Below are positions 6,610 through 15,038 of a DNA stretch of 17,177 nucleotides, one piece after another. How positions within the stretch are numbered: position 1 is the first letter of the stretch; the number at the start of each line of letters is the position of its first letter. Source of the DNA: an uncultured Bacteroidales bacterium (GTDB lineage: Bacteria; Bacteroidota; Bacteroidia; Bacteroidales; UBA932); NCBI GenBank assembly GCA_934667175.1, contig CAKULN010000058.1, forward strand, positions 1 to 17,177. The letters are read 5' to 3'. The translations under genes and the position numbers were made by a program. Below the pieces are notes generated by a model, which saw only the letters and a list, made by a program, of their open reading frames with translations, made no database searches and was not told the origin of the DNA.

Positions 6610-7182
6610 ATGAAGAGTGTGCTTTTTGTCTGTCATGGGAACATCTGCAGGAGCCCTATGGCTGAGTTTATTTTCAAGGATATGGTCCGTAAATCAGGGT
6701 TAAGGGTTGAGGGGGAGTCACTTCGGCAGGCTCAGCGACCACTTCGGCAGGCTCAGCGACCGGCATCGCAGGCTGAGTGGCCGGATCGGCCCGATTTGCC
6801 GGAAAGGACGGAAACCTTTGATGTGGTTCGTGTCGATTCCGCCGCGGTGTCTTACGAGGAGGAGGGAAACGACATCTACCCGCCGGCGAAACGGACGCTG
6901 GATGCTCATGGAATCCCGTTCTCACGGCATCGCGCCCACCGCATTTCGGATGCGGAAGCCTCTGAATATGACATTATTGTCATCATGGACACATCGAACA
7001 AGAGGCTTCTCTCACGGATTCTCTGCCCGATGAATATGTCAAAGGTCCACATGATGATGGAATATGCCGGCAAGGACTCGGATGTCTCCGATCCTTGGTA
7101 CACCGGTGATTTCGAGAAGACCTACCGGGACATCACCGAAGGCTGCGCCGGGCTTTTGCGATCCCAGACTGAATCAGAGTGA
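6610..7182 (+). CDS. Low-molecular-weight protein-tyrosine phosphatase with a repeat-derived insertion
   Basis: A 190-residue LMW-PTP. The P-loop CHGNICRS starts at C8 (nucleophile) with R14, and the general acid is D161 in SDPWYTGDF. DSAAVSYEEEGNDIYPPAKR is the typical region after the first helix. The family is usually about 150-160 residues; here residues about 35-66 are extra and read GESLRQAQRPLRQAQRP followed by ASQAEWPDRPDLPER. The DNA for this segment is two and a half copies of the CTTCGGCAGGCTCAG hairpin repeat, inserted in frame after helix 1. Catalytic residues are intact, so activity is plausible. First gene of a likely transcript with the HD hydrolase (59-bp gap) and fluC. A decayed partial copy lies at 2249-2510. 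Start ATG 6610 gives the standard MKSVLFVCHGN. Confidence 0.92.
   Translation: MKSVLFVCHGNICRSPMAEFIFKDMVRKSGLRVEGESLRQAQRPLRQAQRPASQAEWPDRPDLPERTETFDVVRVDSAAVSYEEEGNDIYPPAKRTLDAHGIPFSRHRAHRISDAEASEYDIIVIMDTSNKRLLSRILCPMNMSKVHMMMEYAGKDSDVSDPWYTGDFEKTYRDITEGCAGLLRSQTESE
6719..6781 (+). repeat. Hairpin-family repeats inside the phosphatase gene
   Basis: CACTTCGGCAGGCTCAGCGACC occurs twice in tandem (period 21 bp), followed by a diverged third copy (CATCGCAGGCTGAGTGGCC). These are the same loop sequence as the right-edge array at 17033-17177. A 21-bp period keeps the reading frame, giving the repeated LRQAQRP heptapeptide. Confidence 0.85.
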
Positions 7183-7241
7183 CTGTTGGTTCTGAAATAT
7201 GATTTTTACACAAAAAGAGCGGTTGAACCCATTGATAGCTG

Positions 7242-7889
7242 ATGAAATTTGTGAACATACTGGACGAGTATCTTGTGCGATATGTTGAGGATGAGATAAT
7301 TCCACGTTACGCCTCTTTTGACAAAGCCCATCGGGAAGACCACGTCTGCAAGGTGATTGAGGAGGCCATGAATATGTCCGTTCACTATGACGTGGACAAG
7401 AATGTCCTCTATGCCGCGGCGGCTTTTCACGACACAGGTCTCATCGACGGCCGGGAAGTTCATCACCTGTCTTCAGGCCGCATCATCCGTGAGGATCCGA
7501 ACCTGAGGAAATGGTTCACTTCCGAACAGATAGAAACGATAGCCCAGGCCGCTGAGGATCACCGTGCTTCAAACGGCAGTGAGCCAAGGAGCATCTATGG
7601 CAAGATAGTCGCCGAGGCTGACCGGGACATCGAACCGATGAGAATCCTGCGCCGCACGGTCCAGTATGGTATGGAACACTATCCCGAGTTGGACAAGGAA
7701 GGCCACTGGCAAAGGCTGCTTGATCATCTGGCCGAGAAATATGACTACGGCGGTTACCTTAAACTTTATATTCCCGAATCCAGAAACGCCGCCGGCCTCC
7801 AGACGCTCCGTGACATAATCCATGACCCCAAGCGTCTCCGGAATATATTCGAGACTCTTTTCAATGAGGAGAGGCAGGATGTTCATTGA
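7242..7889 (+). CDS. HD-domain phosphohydrolase
   Basis: A 215-residue HD-superfamily protein. The metal ligands are visible in order: H34 in HREDHVCKV, H63-D64 in AAAFHDTG, H107 in EDHRAS and D127 in AEADRD. This matches stand-alone metal-dependent phosphohydrolases of the YfbR/cyanamide-hydratase-like type; the substrate (a nucleotide or other phosphoester) cannot be read from the sequence. The second gene of a probable three-gene plus-strand unit, 59 bp after the phosphatase and 49 bp before fluC. The stop TGA lies within a GAATATG motif (7888-7894). A diverged copy of its first codons is found at 2490-2507 next to the phosphatase remnant, showing the two genes were duplicated together. 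Confidence 0.88.
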   Translation: MKFVNILDEYLVRYVEDEIIPRYASFDKAHREDHVCKVIEEAMNMSVHYDVDKNVLYAAAAFHDTGLIDGREVHHLSSGRIIREDPNLRKWFTSEQIETIAQAAEDHRASNGSEPRSIYGKIVAEADRDIEPMRILRRTVQYGMEHYPELDKEGHWQRLLDHLAEKYDYGGYLKLYIPESRNAAGLQTLRDIIHDPKRLRNIFETLFNEERQDVH

Positions 7890-7938
7890 ATATGATGGAA
7901 GTTTGGTATATTCGTGAAAGAGTTGAAGTTGAAAAGAT

Positions 7939-8319
7939 ATGATACGCACGTTGTTTTTCATAGGAGGAGGCAGTTTCCTCGGGGGCATCGCAAGATATTT
8001 GGTGAAAATCGGTTGCGGTAAATTGTTCCCCGCGGCGACACTACCGCTTGGCACATTGGTGGCCAATGTTGCCGGCTGCTTGCTGATCGGCTTGTTTTAC
8101 GGAATCGCATCGCGCCACACCACGATGTCGCAGGACATGCTTATGTTCCTGACAGTAGGCTTCTGTGGGGGCTTCACAACATTCTCGACATTCATTAACG
8201 AGAATATGTCCATGCTTCAAGGTGGGGAGTTTTTCAGTTCGTTGTTTTATACAGTGCTGAGCTTGGTCCTCGGCTTGACGTTCCTGTACCTTGGCAGCCT
8301 CGCCTCGCGTGTTCTCTGA
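7939..8319 (+). CDS. crcB: Fluoride channel FluC (CrcB)
   Basis: A 126-residue small membrane protein with four hydrophobic segments. It carries the family motifs GGGSFLGGIARY at the N-terminus, LPLGTLVANVAGCLLIG in TM2 and GFCGGFTTFSTF in TM3, the last holding the Phe and Ser/Thr residues that line the fluoride pore. It works as an antiparallel dimer in the inner membrane and exports fluoride. Third gene of the plus-strand unit, ending at the strong hairpin at 8333-8366. The 49-bp gap upstream is too short for a fluoride riboswitch, so any fluoride control would act elsewhere. Confidence 0.95.
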   Translation: MIRTLFFIGGGSFLGGIARYLVKIGCGKLFPAATLPLGTLVANVAGCLLIGLFYGIASRHTTMSQDMLMFLTVGFCGGFTTFSTFINENMSMLQGGEFFSSLFYTVLSLVLGLTFLYLGSLASRVL

Positions 8320-8332
8320 GAATATATACTGA

Positions 8333-8366
8333 AAAAAATGGGCCGGTCAGGTTTTCCTGACCGGCC
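8333..8366 (-). terminator. Intrinsic terminator between fluC and pckA
   Basis: GGCCGGTCAGG (8341-8351), loop TTTT and CCTGACCGGCC (8356-8366) form a perfect 11-bp stem. On the minus strand it is followed by a run of seven T, so it is a classical terminator for pckA. It may also stop fluC transcripts coming the other way. The right arm runs into a CATATTC motif. Confidence 0.88.
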
Positions 8367-8391
8367 ATATTCGTGTATGACAAATAGTCGA

Positions 8392-9996
8392 TTAGAGCTG
8401 AGGACCAGCCTTCACGAGAGCCTTGCCGGCCCTGTTGGACTCGTACTTCTTGAAGTTCTTGATGAACCTTGCGGCGAGATCCTTTGCCTTCTCCTCCCAC
8501 TGTGCAGGATCGGCGTAGGTGTCGCGAGGATCGAGGATGTGGGTGTCAACGCCCTCAAGCTTTGTAGGAACCACGAAGTTGAAGTAAGGAATCGTTTTGG
8601 TAGGAGCCGCGTCGATGCTGTGATCGAGGATGGCGTCAATGATTCCACGGGTGTCACGGATGGAGATTCTCTTGCCGGTTCCGTTCCAACCGGTGTTCAC
8701 GAGATAAGCCTTTGCACCGCTCTTCTTCATCTTCTTCACGAGCTCCTCAGCGTACTTTGTAGGGTGAAGCTCAAGGAATGCCTGTCCGAAGCAAGCAGAG
8801 AAGGTAGGAGTAGGCTCGGTAATTCCGCGCTCTGTTCCAGCCAGTTTTGCAGTGAAGCCTGAGAGGAAGTAGTACTTTGTCTGCTCAGGATCAAGGATAG
8901 AAACTGGAGGAAGAACACCGAAGGCATCAGCTGAGAGGAAGATCACCTGCTTTGCCGCAGGGCCCTGGGACTCAGGACGTACGATGTTGTTGATGTGGTA
9001 GATAGGGTAAGAAACGCGGGTGTTCTCGGTAACGCTCTTGTCGTTGAAGTCGATCTTGCCGTTTGCGTCAACTGTAACGTTCTCAAGAAGCGCGTCGCGA
9101 CGGATGGCGTTGTAGATGTCCGGTTCAGACTCCTTGTCGAGTTTGATGACCTTGGCGTAGCAACCGCCTTCGAAGTTGAACACGCCCTTGTTGTCCCAGC
9201 CGTGCTCGTCATCACCGATGAGCTTACGCTTAGGGTCGGTGGAAAGGGTGGTCTTTCCGGTTCCGGAGAGGCCGAAGAAGATAGCGGTGTTCTCGCCGTT
9301 CATGTCGGTGTTGGCTGAGCAGTGCATGGCCGCGATGCCCTTGAGAGGGAGGTAGTAGTTCATCATGGAGAACATACCCTTCTTCATCTCACCGCCGTAC
9401 CAAGTGTTGAGGATTACCTGCTCCTTGCTTGTCACGTTGAAAGCGATGCAGGTGTCGCTGCGGAGACCGAGCTCCTCGTAGTTGGCCACCTTGGCCTTTG
9501 ATGCGCAGTAAACAACGAAATCAGGCTCCTGATCGAACTCTTCCTGATTCTTAGGACGGATGAACATGTTGGTCACGAAGTGAGCCTGCCACGCAACCTC
9601 CATGATGAAGCGGACCTTCATGCGGGTGTCCTTGTGGGTTCCGCAGAAGCCATCGACAACGAAAAGCCTCTTTCCTGAAAGTTCCTGCTGAGCGGTCTTC
9701 CTTACAACCTTCCAAACCTTCTCTGTCATCGGGTGGTTGTCGTTAGGATACTCTGGGGTGTTCCACCATACGGTGTCCTTTGAGTTCTTGTCCATAACGA
9801 TGTATTTATCCTTAGGAGAACGTCCGGTGTAGATACCAGTCATGACGTTGATAGCTCCGAGCTCGGTAACCTGACCTTTCTCGTAGCCCTCAAGCTCAGG
9901 CTTTGTCTCCTCGTTGTAGAGAACTTCGTAAGTCGGATTGTAAAGGACTTCCTTCACATTCTTGATTCCGTACTTGCTTAAATCCATCTTAGGCAT
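8392..9996 (-). CDS. pckA: Phosphoenolpyruvate carboxykinase (ATP)
   Basis: A 534-residue ATP-type PEP carboxykinase, normal length. It interconverts oxaloacetate + ATP and PEP + CO2 + ADP; in fermenting Bacteroidales it commonly runs in the carboxylating direction on the route to succinate. Visible motifs: substrate loop TGRSPKDK (57-64), WYGGEMKKG (199-207) with the metal-binding Lys region, P-loop GLSGTGKTT (242-250) and the acidic [10 protein letters not shown] (259-268). Codon use is strongly biased, as in highly expressed genes, and the gene contains no GAATATG motif. Cytoplasmic. It is a single-gene transcript with a good promoter and a strong terminator. Start ATG 9996 ([10 protein letters not shown]); the Met three codons later is an alternative. 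Confidence 0.98.
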   Translation of the reverse strand: MPKMDLSKYGIKNVKEVLYNPTYEVLYNEETKPELEGYEKGQVTELGAINVMTGIYTGRSPKDKYIVMDKNSKDTVWWNTPEYPNDNHPMTEKVWKVVRKTAQQELSGKRLFVVDGFCGTHKDTRMKVRFIMEVAWQAHFVTNMFIRPKNQEEFDQEPDFVVYCASKAKVANYEELGLRSDTCIAFNVTSKEQVILNTWYGGEMKKGMFSMMNYYLPLKGIAAMHCSANTDMNGENTAIFFGLSGTGKTTLSTDPKRKLIGDDEHGWDNKGVFNFEGGCYAKVIKLDKESEPDIYNAIRRDALLENVTVDANGKIDFNDKSVTENTRVSYPIYHINNIVRPESQGPAAKQVIFLSADAFGVLPPVSILDPEQTKYYFLSGFTAKLAGTERGITEPTPTFSACFGQAFLELHPTKYAEELVKKMKKSGAKAYLVNTGWNGTGKRISIRDTRGIIDAILDHSIDAAPTKTIPYFNFVVPTKLEGVDTHILDPRDTYADPAQWEEKAKDLAARFIKNFKKYESNRAGKALVKAGPQL

Positions 9997-10062
9997 AGTA
10001 AAATGTGTTTTATAAAGTTAAACTTATTCTTAAGCCGTTCTGAAATAACTTGTGCCATCATT

Positions 10063-10105
10063 GGCGCCGCAAATTATTTCTCGCCCGTCCAAGGCGCCGC
10101 AAATT
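10063..10105. repeat. Two GGCGCCGCAAATT repeats in the pckA leader/promoter
   Basis: GGCGCCGCAAATT occurs at 10063-10075 and 10093-10105, 30 bp (about three helical turns) apart. The second overlaps the pckA -7 element. Same-face spacing suggests a paired binding site; this is inference. Confidence 0.5.
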
Positions 10106-10131
10106 TAAGGAATTTTTATCCATTACTCAAA
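10100..10131 (-). promoter_or_regulatory. pckA promoter
   Basis: On the minus strand TTTG (10131-10128), a 20-nt spacer and TAAATTTG (10107-10100) match the Bacteroidetes sigma-ABfr consensus very well. The start of transcription would be near 10095, giving a leader of about 100 nt. Confidence 0.75.
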
Positions 10132-10138
10132 TGAGTAA
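10123..10138. promoter_or_regulatory. Palindromic candidate operator between pckA and recQ
   Basis: TTACTCAAATGAGTAA is a perfect inverted repeat (7-bp arms, AA centre). It covers the pckA -33 element and lies just upstream of the recQ -7 element, so a dimeric regulator bound here could block or affect both promoters. The regulator is unknown. Confidence 0.55.
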
Positions 10139-10151
10139 GCGATTAATTTCG

Positions 10152-10159
10152 TACATTTG
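10152..10159 (+). promoter_or_regulatory. recQ promoter, -7 element
   Basis: TACATTTG matches TAnnTTTG, giving a leader of about 70 nt before ATG 10238. No clear -33 TTTG is seen at the right distance; the palindrome occupies that position. Confidence 0.45.
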
Positions 10160-10237
10160 CTTTCGCCGGCGTGGTTTCCTGCAAATAGTTTGCCAGCGGA
10201 GTACGCAAAAGATTGTGATAAAACGGTTTAACAATTA

Positions 10238-12370
10238 ATGAATATGTCACCGTCAGAAGTGCTGAAAGAATATTGGGGCTACGATGGCTTCCGTCCGATG
10301 CAGGAGGAGATCATCACTGCCGCCTTGGAGGGAAAGGATGTGCTGGCCATCATGCCGACGGGCGGTGGCAAGTCGGTTTGTTTTCAGGTGCCGGGCTTGA
10401 TTAAGGACGGGATCACACTGGTCGTGACTCCGCTTATCGCCTTGATGAAGGATCAGGTGCAGAACCTGAACGACAGGGGAGTGCGGGCTCTGGCGATCCA
10501 CGCCGGGATGAGCCGCCACGAGGTCGATCTGGCTTTGAACAACGCGGCCTACGGGGATTACAAGTTCCTCTACCTGTCTCCCGAACGACTCGGCACCCAA
10601 TTATTCCAGTCATACATTGATGTCCTCGATGTCGGTTTCATCGTGATCGACGAGGCGCACTGCATTTCCCAATGGGGGTACGATTTCCGGCCTGACTACC
10701 TGAAGATTGGCCAGTTGCGGGAACGGATCGACGCTCCAGTCATCGCTCTTACCGCCACGGCCACCCCGACAGTCGCGCAGGACATCATGGAGCGTCTCGG
10801 CTTCAAGGAAAAACTCTTGCTCAAAAGCGGTTTCGAGAGACCTAACCTTAGTTATATAGTCCGTCAGGTTGAGGACAAATATTCCCAGATACTGAACATC
10901 TGCAACGGGGTGTCAGGGACAGGGATCGTCTATGCCCGCAACCGGCGCAAATGTGAGGAACTTTCGGCCTTCCTTCAGGCTCAGGGAGTCTCCGCGTCGT
11001 TCTACCACGCCGGACTGGGCGGGCAGGCAAGGGCGGAGAGGCAGGCTGCCTGGAAGAGCGGAGCGATCCGGGTGATGGTCTGCACGAACGCCTTCGGCAT
11101 GGGAATCGACAAGCCGGACGTGCGTTTCGTGGTGCATTATGACCTTCCGGAGAGCCCAGAGGCCTACTTTCAGGAAGCCGGGAGGGCGGGGCGTGACGGG
11201 AAGCGCTCGTTCGCCGTGCAGCTTTGGAACGGAGTCGATGTGCGGAGGGCGAAGCAGATAGAGGATGTCTCTTTCCCTTCTCTTGAATATATTGAGGACA
11301 TCTATCAGAAACTTCACATGTTCTTTGAGATTCCGTACGACACTGGTATAGGGAGGCAGCTGAAGTTCAAGATCGAGGATTTCTGCAAGCGTTTCTGCCT
11401 TCAGCGGGCTCCAGCGTTTTACGCGATCAAATATCTTGAACGGACGGAGCATCTGACATATTCAGAGGAAGTTGACATCCCGACAAAGGTGAGGATAAAT
11501 GTTGATCGCAAGGCTTTGTATGACATCGAGTTGGCGGATCAGGGGCAGGCCGCGGTGCTGGAGGCGCTGATGCGGAGCTACACGGGCATATTCTCTTTCC
11601 TTCAGCAGATTGACGAGGAATATGTCGCCCGCCGCACTGGCCAGACCGTTCCGCAACTACGGCAGTCACTCTACGGTTTGTCGTTGGCTCATGTCATCAG
11701 CTATGTGCCGACCGACCACTCGGATGTCGTTGTCCTTCATCATGATAGACTCCGTCCCGGCAATGTCAACCTGATGCCGTCCCGCTACGCGATGCTGAAA
11801 GAGGCTTCGCACGACCGTAGCGCCGCGATGCTTGAATATGTCAGCGAGACCACCGAGTGCCGTTCTCGTTATCTTCTCCGCTATTTCGGCCAGACCGAGA
11901 CCACAGACTGCGGTACCTGCGACATCTGCCGCGCCCGCCGCACCTCCGCCCCGGTCCCTGAGTCTGCGGTTCGGCAGGGCTCACCGACCTCCCTGGTCCC
12001 TGAGTCTGCGGTTCGGCAGGGCTCACCGACCTCCCCGGTCCCTGAGCCACAGCCTACCTCTGAATCACAGCCTTCTCCGGTCCCTGAGCTTGTCGAAGGG
12101 CCGGTCGCTACAACAGGCTCAGTTGCTTCGACAGGCTCAGTTGCTTCGACAAGTTCAGTTGCTTCGACAAGCTCAGCAACCGTTCCAGCCCGCATCCTAC
12201 AGCAGATGACAAGGCAGAGATTGATTGATTATATTATTGGAAAGAATGGCGAATATTCCCTCGAAGAGATCGTCTCCGAGTTCGACAACCCCTCCAAAAC
12301 CTATTCCCCTGATTACCTAGACATCCTCCGCCACCTCATCGACAACGGTGAAGTCCCGATTTACAGATAA
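10238..12370 (+). CDS. recQ: ATP-dependent DNA helicase RecQ with a repeat-derived linker
   Basis: A 710-residue RecQ-type 3'-5' helicase. Motif I is TGGGKS (41-46), motif II DEAH (138-141) followed by the RecQ-specific aromatic loop CISQWGYDFRPDY, and motif VI EAGRAGRDG (313-321). The zinc-binding subdomain shows C541, C558, C561 and C564. A winged-helix-like C-terminus ends the protein (about 650-710); a typical HRDC domain is not evident. Residues about 571-649 are low-complexity: VPESAVRQGSPTS twice, a diverged third copy, PVPELVEGP, and four VASTGS-type hexapeptides. This linker is encoded by copies of the hairpin repeat and sits between zinc domain and C-terminus. The helicase core is intact. 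Start is ATG AAT ATG, inside a GAATATGTC motif; either Met could be used. RecQ works in recombination repair and replication restart. Confidence 0.95.
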   Translation: MNMSPSEVLKEYWGYDGFRPMQEEIITAALEGKDVLAIMPTGGGKSVCFQVPGLIKDGITLVVTPLIALMKDQVQNLNDRGVRALAIHAGMSRHEVDLALNNAAYGDYKFLYLSPERLGTQLFQSYIDVLDVGFIVIDEAHCISQWGYDFRPDYLKIGQLRERIDAPVIALTATATPTVAQDIMERLGFKEKLLLKSGFERPNLSYIVRQVEDKYSQILNICNGVSGTGIVYARNRRKCEELSAFLQAQGVSASFYHAGLGGQARAERQAAWKSGAIRVMVCTNAFGMGIDKPDVRFVVHYDLPESPEAYFQEAGRAGRDGKRSFAVQLWNGVDVRRAKQIEDVSFPSLEYIEDIYQKLHMFFEIPYDTGIGRQLKFKIEDFCKRFCLQRAPAFYAIKYLERTEHLTYSEEVDIPTKVRINVDRKALYDIELADQGQAAVLEALMRSYTGIFSFLQQIDEEYVARRTGQTVPQLRQSLYGLSLAHVISYVPTDHSDVVVLHHDRLRPGNVNLMPSRYAMLKEASHDRSAAMLEYVSETTECRSRYLLRYFGQTETTDCGTCDICRARRTSAPVPESAVRQGSPTSLVPESAVRQGSPTSPVPEPQPTSESQPSPVPELVEGPVATTGSVASTGSVASTSSVASTSSATVPARILQQMTRQRLIDYIIGKNGEYSLEEIVSEFDNPSKTYSPDYLDILRHLIDNGEVPIYR
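11953..12180 (+). repeat. Repeat-derived segment inside recQ
   Basis: Four units of 42 bp start with GGTCCCTGAG at 11953, 11995, 12037 and 12079; the first two are nearly identical and the third is diverged. They pass into a hairpin-family copy (12079-12102) and four 18-bp units of the type GTTGCTTCGACAGGCTCA (to 12180). Both periods are multiples of three, so the frame is kept. The last unit forms a 6-bp stem (GTTGCT 12158-12163 and AGCAAC 12175-12180) around the standard 11-nt loop. Confidence 0.88.
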
Positions 12371-12473
12371 AGAGAATATAATGGTTTGCTCTAATTATAA
12401 ATTACATTGCCAAGTCGCTATCTATAACATCATCACTTGATTCAGCCATCCGTCATCACTATCACTGGACTGT

Positions 12474-13598
12474 ATGAACGTATCAATAAAAACTCTAAAA
12501 TCCGGCTTATTGACCTTAATAGTTTGGTTTAGCGTCCTGCTGGGGATATTCACAGCAGTATGGTTTGCCGTAAATGAACATGAGTTTTCGGGGTTATACG
12601 AGCTGGCATTCCTTGCGGTCATATTCGTGTTAGCCTTCATTTCAAGCAAACAGACCCATAACTATCTTGAACTGATGAAGGCTCTTCTCGGCGATCACAA
12701 ATTAATCTCCAATCATACGTCAGCCGTTGATGTCGGCAATTTCCGTTTCATCTTCAACACATACGTGAAAGGAAACCTGATGAACCCGTTCTGCAAACAG
12801 TATCTGTCAATGACTGTCGGCATTCCTTTCCCGGTTGACGATTTGACTGCCAAGGCCGCCATCAAGGATGAGTTACGGAATTTGATAAGTGGTCTGAAGG
12901 AAGAGAGGATGCTGACATATTCCAGGCCAATGGTTGACGACACACCTCTGGCTGATGGCGTGACCTGGATCGGTCAGACTCTCTATCTTGAATTCCTGCA
13001 GAAAAAGGTGACATCACCATGGCTGCTTGGTCTGCAACGCAAGGTGTTGGACATCATAGACAGGTACGGACTTCAGGACTTGACTTACTGTACCATCTGT
13101 GGATTGGCCAGCGGCTCAGAGTACCGTTTGAACCAAGGGAACATGTTCATCAGCAAAGTTTATGGCGGATTTTATGACAGCAAGCCACACAGATTTTCTT
13201 ACAAGGACACTTCTTGGATGAACCTGAGGGAATTTGAGTCATATTTCAGCGTTGACAGCTATCGCGATCTGTATGATTCCGCAGTTCCCTATGAATCGTG
13301 GCTCAGCATCGGTGTGATGGAAAAAGTGCTGAAAAGGATGTTCAAAGAGTCAAAGACGCGCGGCACCGTGTTAATAAAAAAGGAGAAAGAAGGCATTCAT
13401 GTCAATATCCGCGTGGCGTCAGAAAATGCGGCAGGCTGCTATCATTTGACCAATTCCTCGGGCTATTGGTGGATATACTCCGAGGGCTCTCTGGATATCA
13501 TCAACACCAACCCGATGTCAACTGAAGACGAAGCCTTTGCATGCCTGATGTTCTATAACATCCTTGACAAGTATGCGGACGGTTCATATTCCTCGTAA
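12474..13598 (+). CDS. Hypothetical protein with two N-terminal membrane segments
   Basis: 374 residues, family not recognised. Two hydrophobic segments (about 11-33 and 42-57) separated by a short loop (NEHEFSG) would place the remaining 310 residues in the cytoplasm. That part is mixed alpha/beta in character with a CxxC (C206, C209 in TYCTICG) but no other metal or catalytic motif that I can name. The gene follows recQ by 103 bp on the same strand; no terminator is visible between them, so co-transcription is possible but unproven. Upstream DNA is AT-rich without a clear TAnnTTTG. The 3' end (GSYSS) lies in a CATATTC motif. Clearly coding from length and composition; start ATG 12474 precedes a KTLKSGLLTLIVWF membrane start. 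Confidence 0.75.
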   Translation: MNVSIKTLKSGLLTLIVWFSVLLGIFTAVWFAVNEHEFSGLYELAFLAVIFVLAFISSKQTHNYLELMKALLGDHKLISNHTSAVDVGNFRFIFNTYVKGNLMNPFCKQYLSMTVGIPFPVDDLTAKAAIKDELRNLISGLKEERMLTYSRPMVDDTPLADGVTWIGQTLYLEFLQKKVTSPWLLGLQRKVLDIIDRYGLQDLTYCTICGLASGSEYRLNQGNMFISKVYGGFYDSKPHRFSYKDTSWMNLREFESYFSVDSYRDLYDSAVPYESWLSIGVMEKVLKRMFKESKTRGTVLIKKEKEGIHVNIRVASENAAGCYHLTNSSGYWWIYSEGSLDIINTNPMSTEDEAFACLMFYNILDKYADGSYSS

Positions 13599-13644
13599 GG
13601 CTTCCACGAAGGGAACATGATGATGCTTTCCAAACAACGGTGAC

Positions 13645-13712
13645 GGTGCGCCATAACGGGCCCTTCACTCACGAAGTCAAAGGAAACCAAGTCCGGTGCA
13701 CCATAACGAGCC
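13645..13712. repeat. Two 18-bp direct repeats
   Basis: GGTGCGCCATAACGGGCC (13645) and GGTGCACCATAACGAGCC (13695) differ at two positions and start 50 bp apart. Function unknown. Confidence 0.55.
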
Positions 13713-13807
13713 TGTGTGTCAATACTTCTTATCAGCGCACGGACCGGAAGGCCTTGCCAAGAACCCCTTAGATCACTTGTGGGGTGTTCTTATGTCCCCG
13801 TGACTCT

Positions 13808-14010
13808 CTTGGGCAGCAAAAAATGCCCGAAGTGTCGCCCGATGGTGCTCCATGACCCTCTTGGGCGACAAAAAAGGGCAAAAGTGCTGCCGAAGGGTGC
13901 TCCGTGTCTTTCTTGGGCGACAAAAAAGGGCTAAAGTGCTGCCGGAGAGTGCTCCGGAATCCTCTTGGGTAACATAGAAGGCCTAAAATGCCGTCCAAGA
14001 GCGCGGGGGA
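13808..14010. repeat. Four 52-bp tandem repeats
   Basis: Units starting CTTGGGC at 13808, 13860, 13912 and 13964 are exactly 52 bp apart. Each has an A-rich tract, a CCCGAAGTG/GGGCAAAAGTG-type segment and GGTGCTCC. The second and third are most alike; the first and last are diverged. Since 52 is not a multiple of three, the array is not coding. It reaches the stop codon of the convergent hydrolase gene. Confidence 0.75.
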
Positions 14011-14952
14011 TTATTCTATGACAAGGCCGTCATAGGCGGGACGGACTATTGAGCGGATGCCACGGTCGCGGCAAAGGGCTTCGAGGTCTTTGCCGAACTG
14101 GTCATGACGAGGGAATGTGTGGGAGAGGTGGGTGAGCCAGGTGTGCTCGGCACCGATGCGGTCGGCGATCTCAAGGGCCTCGTCAAGGCTGAAATGCGAA
14201 TGGTGCTTCTTGTAACCTACCGTGTTGAGGGTCACGTGCTTGAGGCCATGCAGCTTCTCGAATTCGCTTTCGGGGATGAAACTCATGTCCGTGATGTAGG
14301 CGATGTCCCCGAAACGGAAACCGAGAACGGGCAGCTTGTCGTGAAGGCCTCGGATCGGGACAATCTTCACACCTCCGGTAGAGGTCGCAATCGATGCCGG
14401 ATCCGCTTTGTCTATGATGTCCTCCAACTTGTTCCCGCTCGGAATCAGTGTCCCGTCTGGCTTCCTGTAGTGGTAGCCGACATCATGCACCCAGACAAGT
14501 TCCATGTCCTTGGCGTTCGGATAGACCAGAAACGGATTCTCGTCGATCACATGGAGGTGCCACTCCGGGGCTCCGGGGTATTTCGGGAATGCGAAGACGT
14601 AGGGATATTCCTTGATAAGGTCATCGAGGACGTTCCGCTCGCAGTAGATCTCGGCGGCGCGCTTGTCGATGTAGTTGAGCGAACGCACGTCATCCAGACC
14701 TCCTGTGTGGTCCTTGTGATTGTGTGTCAGCAGGATGGCGTCAAGGTGACAGAGATCGTGGGCAAGCATCTGCATTCTGAAATCCGGCCCGGCGTCCACA
14801 AGGATGTTCAGCCCGCCATATTCAACGAACACAGAAGAACGGAACCGCTTGTCTTTAGCGTCCGGGGATTTGCACACATCGCATTTGCAGCCGATGATCG
14901 GAACTCCTTGCGAGGTCCCGGTGCCCAAGAATGTCAACCTTGCCTTGTCCAT
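14011..14952 (-). CDS. MBL-fold metallo-hydrolase, PhnP-like
   Basis: A 313-residue metallo-beta-lactamase-fold protein of the PhnP type. It begins FLGTGTSQGVPIIGCKCDVCKS with the C22/C24/C27 cluster seen in PhnP-like proteins (structural zinc). The catalytic dimetal motif is THNHKDHTGG (H77, H79, D81, H82); further ligands are probably in TDMSF (D222) and WLTHLSHTFPRHD (H275/H278). PhnP is a phosphoribosyl cyclic phosphodiesterase, but no phn genes are nearby and members in Bacteroidetes are of unproven substrate, so a general phosphodiesterase is the safest call. A longer central segment (about 135-190) is present compared with E. coli PhnP. Gene lies 86 bp after mtaB on the same strand and may be part of the folB-mtaB unit. 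The start ATG follows a GAATATC core directly. Confidence 0.88.
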   Translation of the reverse strand: MDKARLTFLGTGTSQGVPIIGCKCDVCKSPDAKDKRFRSSVFVEYGGLNILVDAGPDFRMQMLAHDLCHLDAILLTHNHKDHTGGLDDVRSLNYIDKRAAEIYCERNVLDDLIKEYPYVFAFPKYPGAPEWHLHVIDENPFLVYPNAKDMELVWVHDVGYHYRKPDGTLIPSGNKLEDIIDKADPASIATSTGGVKIVPIRGLHDKLPVLGFRFGDIAYITDMSFIPESEFEKLHGLKHVTLNTVGYKKHHSHFSLDEALEIADRIGAEHTWLTHLSHTFPRHDQFGKDLEALCRDRGIRSIVRPAYDGLVIE

Positions 14953-15038
14953 GATATTCGTATATTGTATTTTTATAAATGTTTGAATTTTAGATTGTTC
15001 GTAAGTTTTGAACAGTGCCGGATGCCTCGGAATGACTG

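Larger units (their letters stand above)
13599..14010. other. Repeat-rich intergenic region between convergent genes
   Basis: No credible gene. It contains a pair of GGTGCRCCATAACGRGCC repeats 50 bp apart (13645 and 13695), a bulged hairpin (AAGAACCCC 13759-13767 with GGGGTGTTCTT 13781-13791) that could terminate the preceding gene, and four 52-bp tandem units from 13808. Open frames across the 52-bp units change frame at each unit, so they are not a repeat protein. Confidence 0.55.

Noticed and set aside
7890..7938. Fluoride riboswitch before fluC
   Set aside because: Only 49 bp lie between the genes and I cannot form the conserved crcB pseudoknot motif in them.
11841..12209. Several proline/serine-rich frames overlapping the recQ repeat segment on both strands
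   Set aside because: Repeats with periods divisible by three keep many frames open; only the recQ frame is supported by conserved domains on both sides.
13768..13998. 76-codon minus-strand frame with repeated-looking peptide
   Set aside because: The 52-bp units shift frame at each repeat, so no repeat protein is encoded; it is a by-product of the tandem array.
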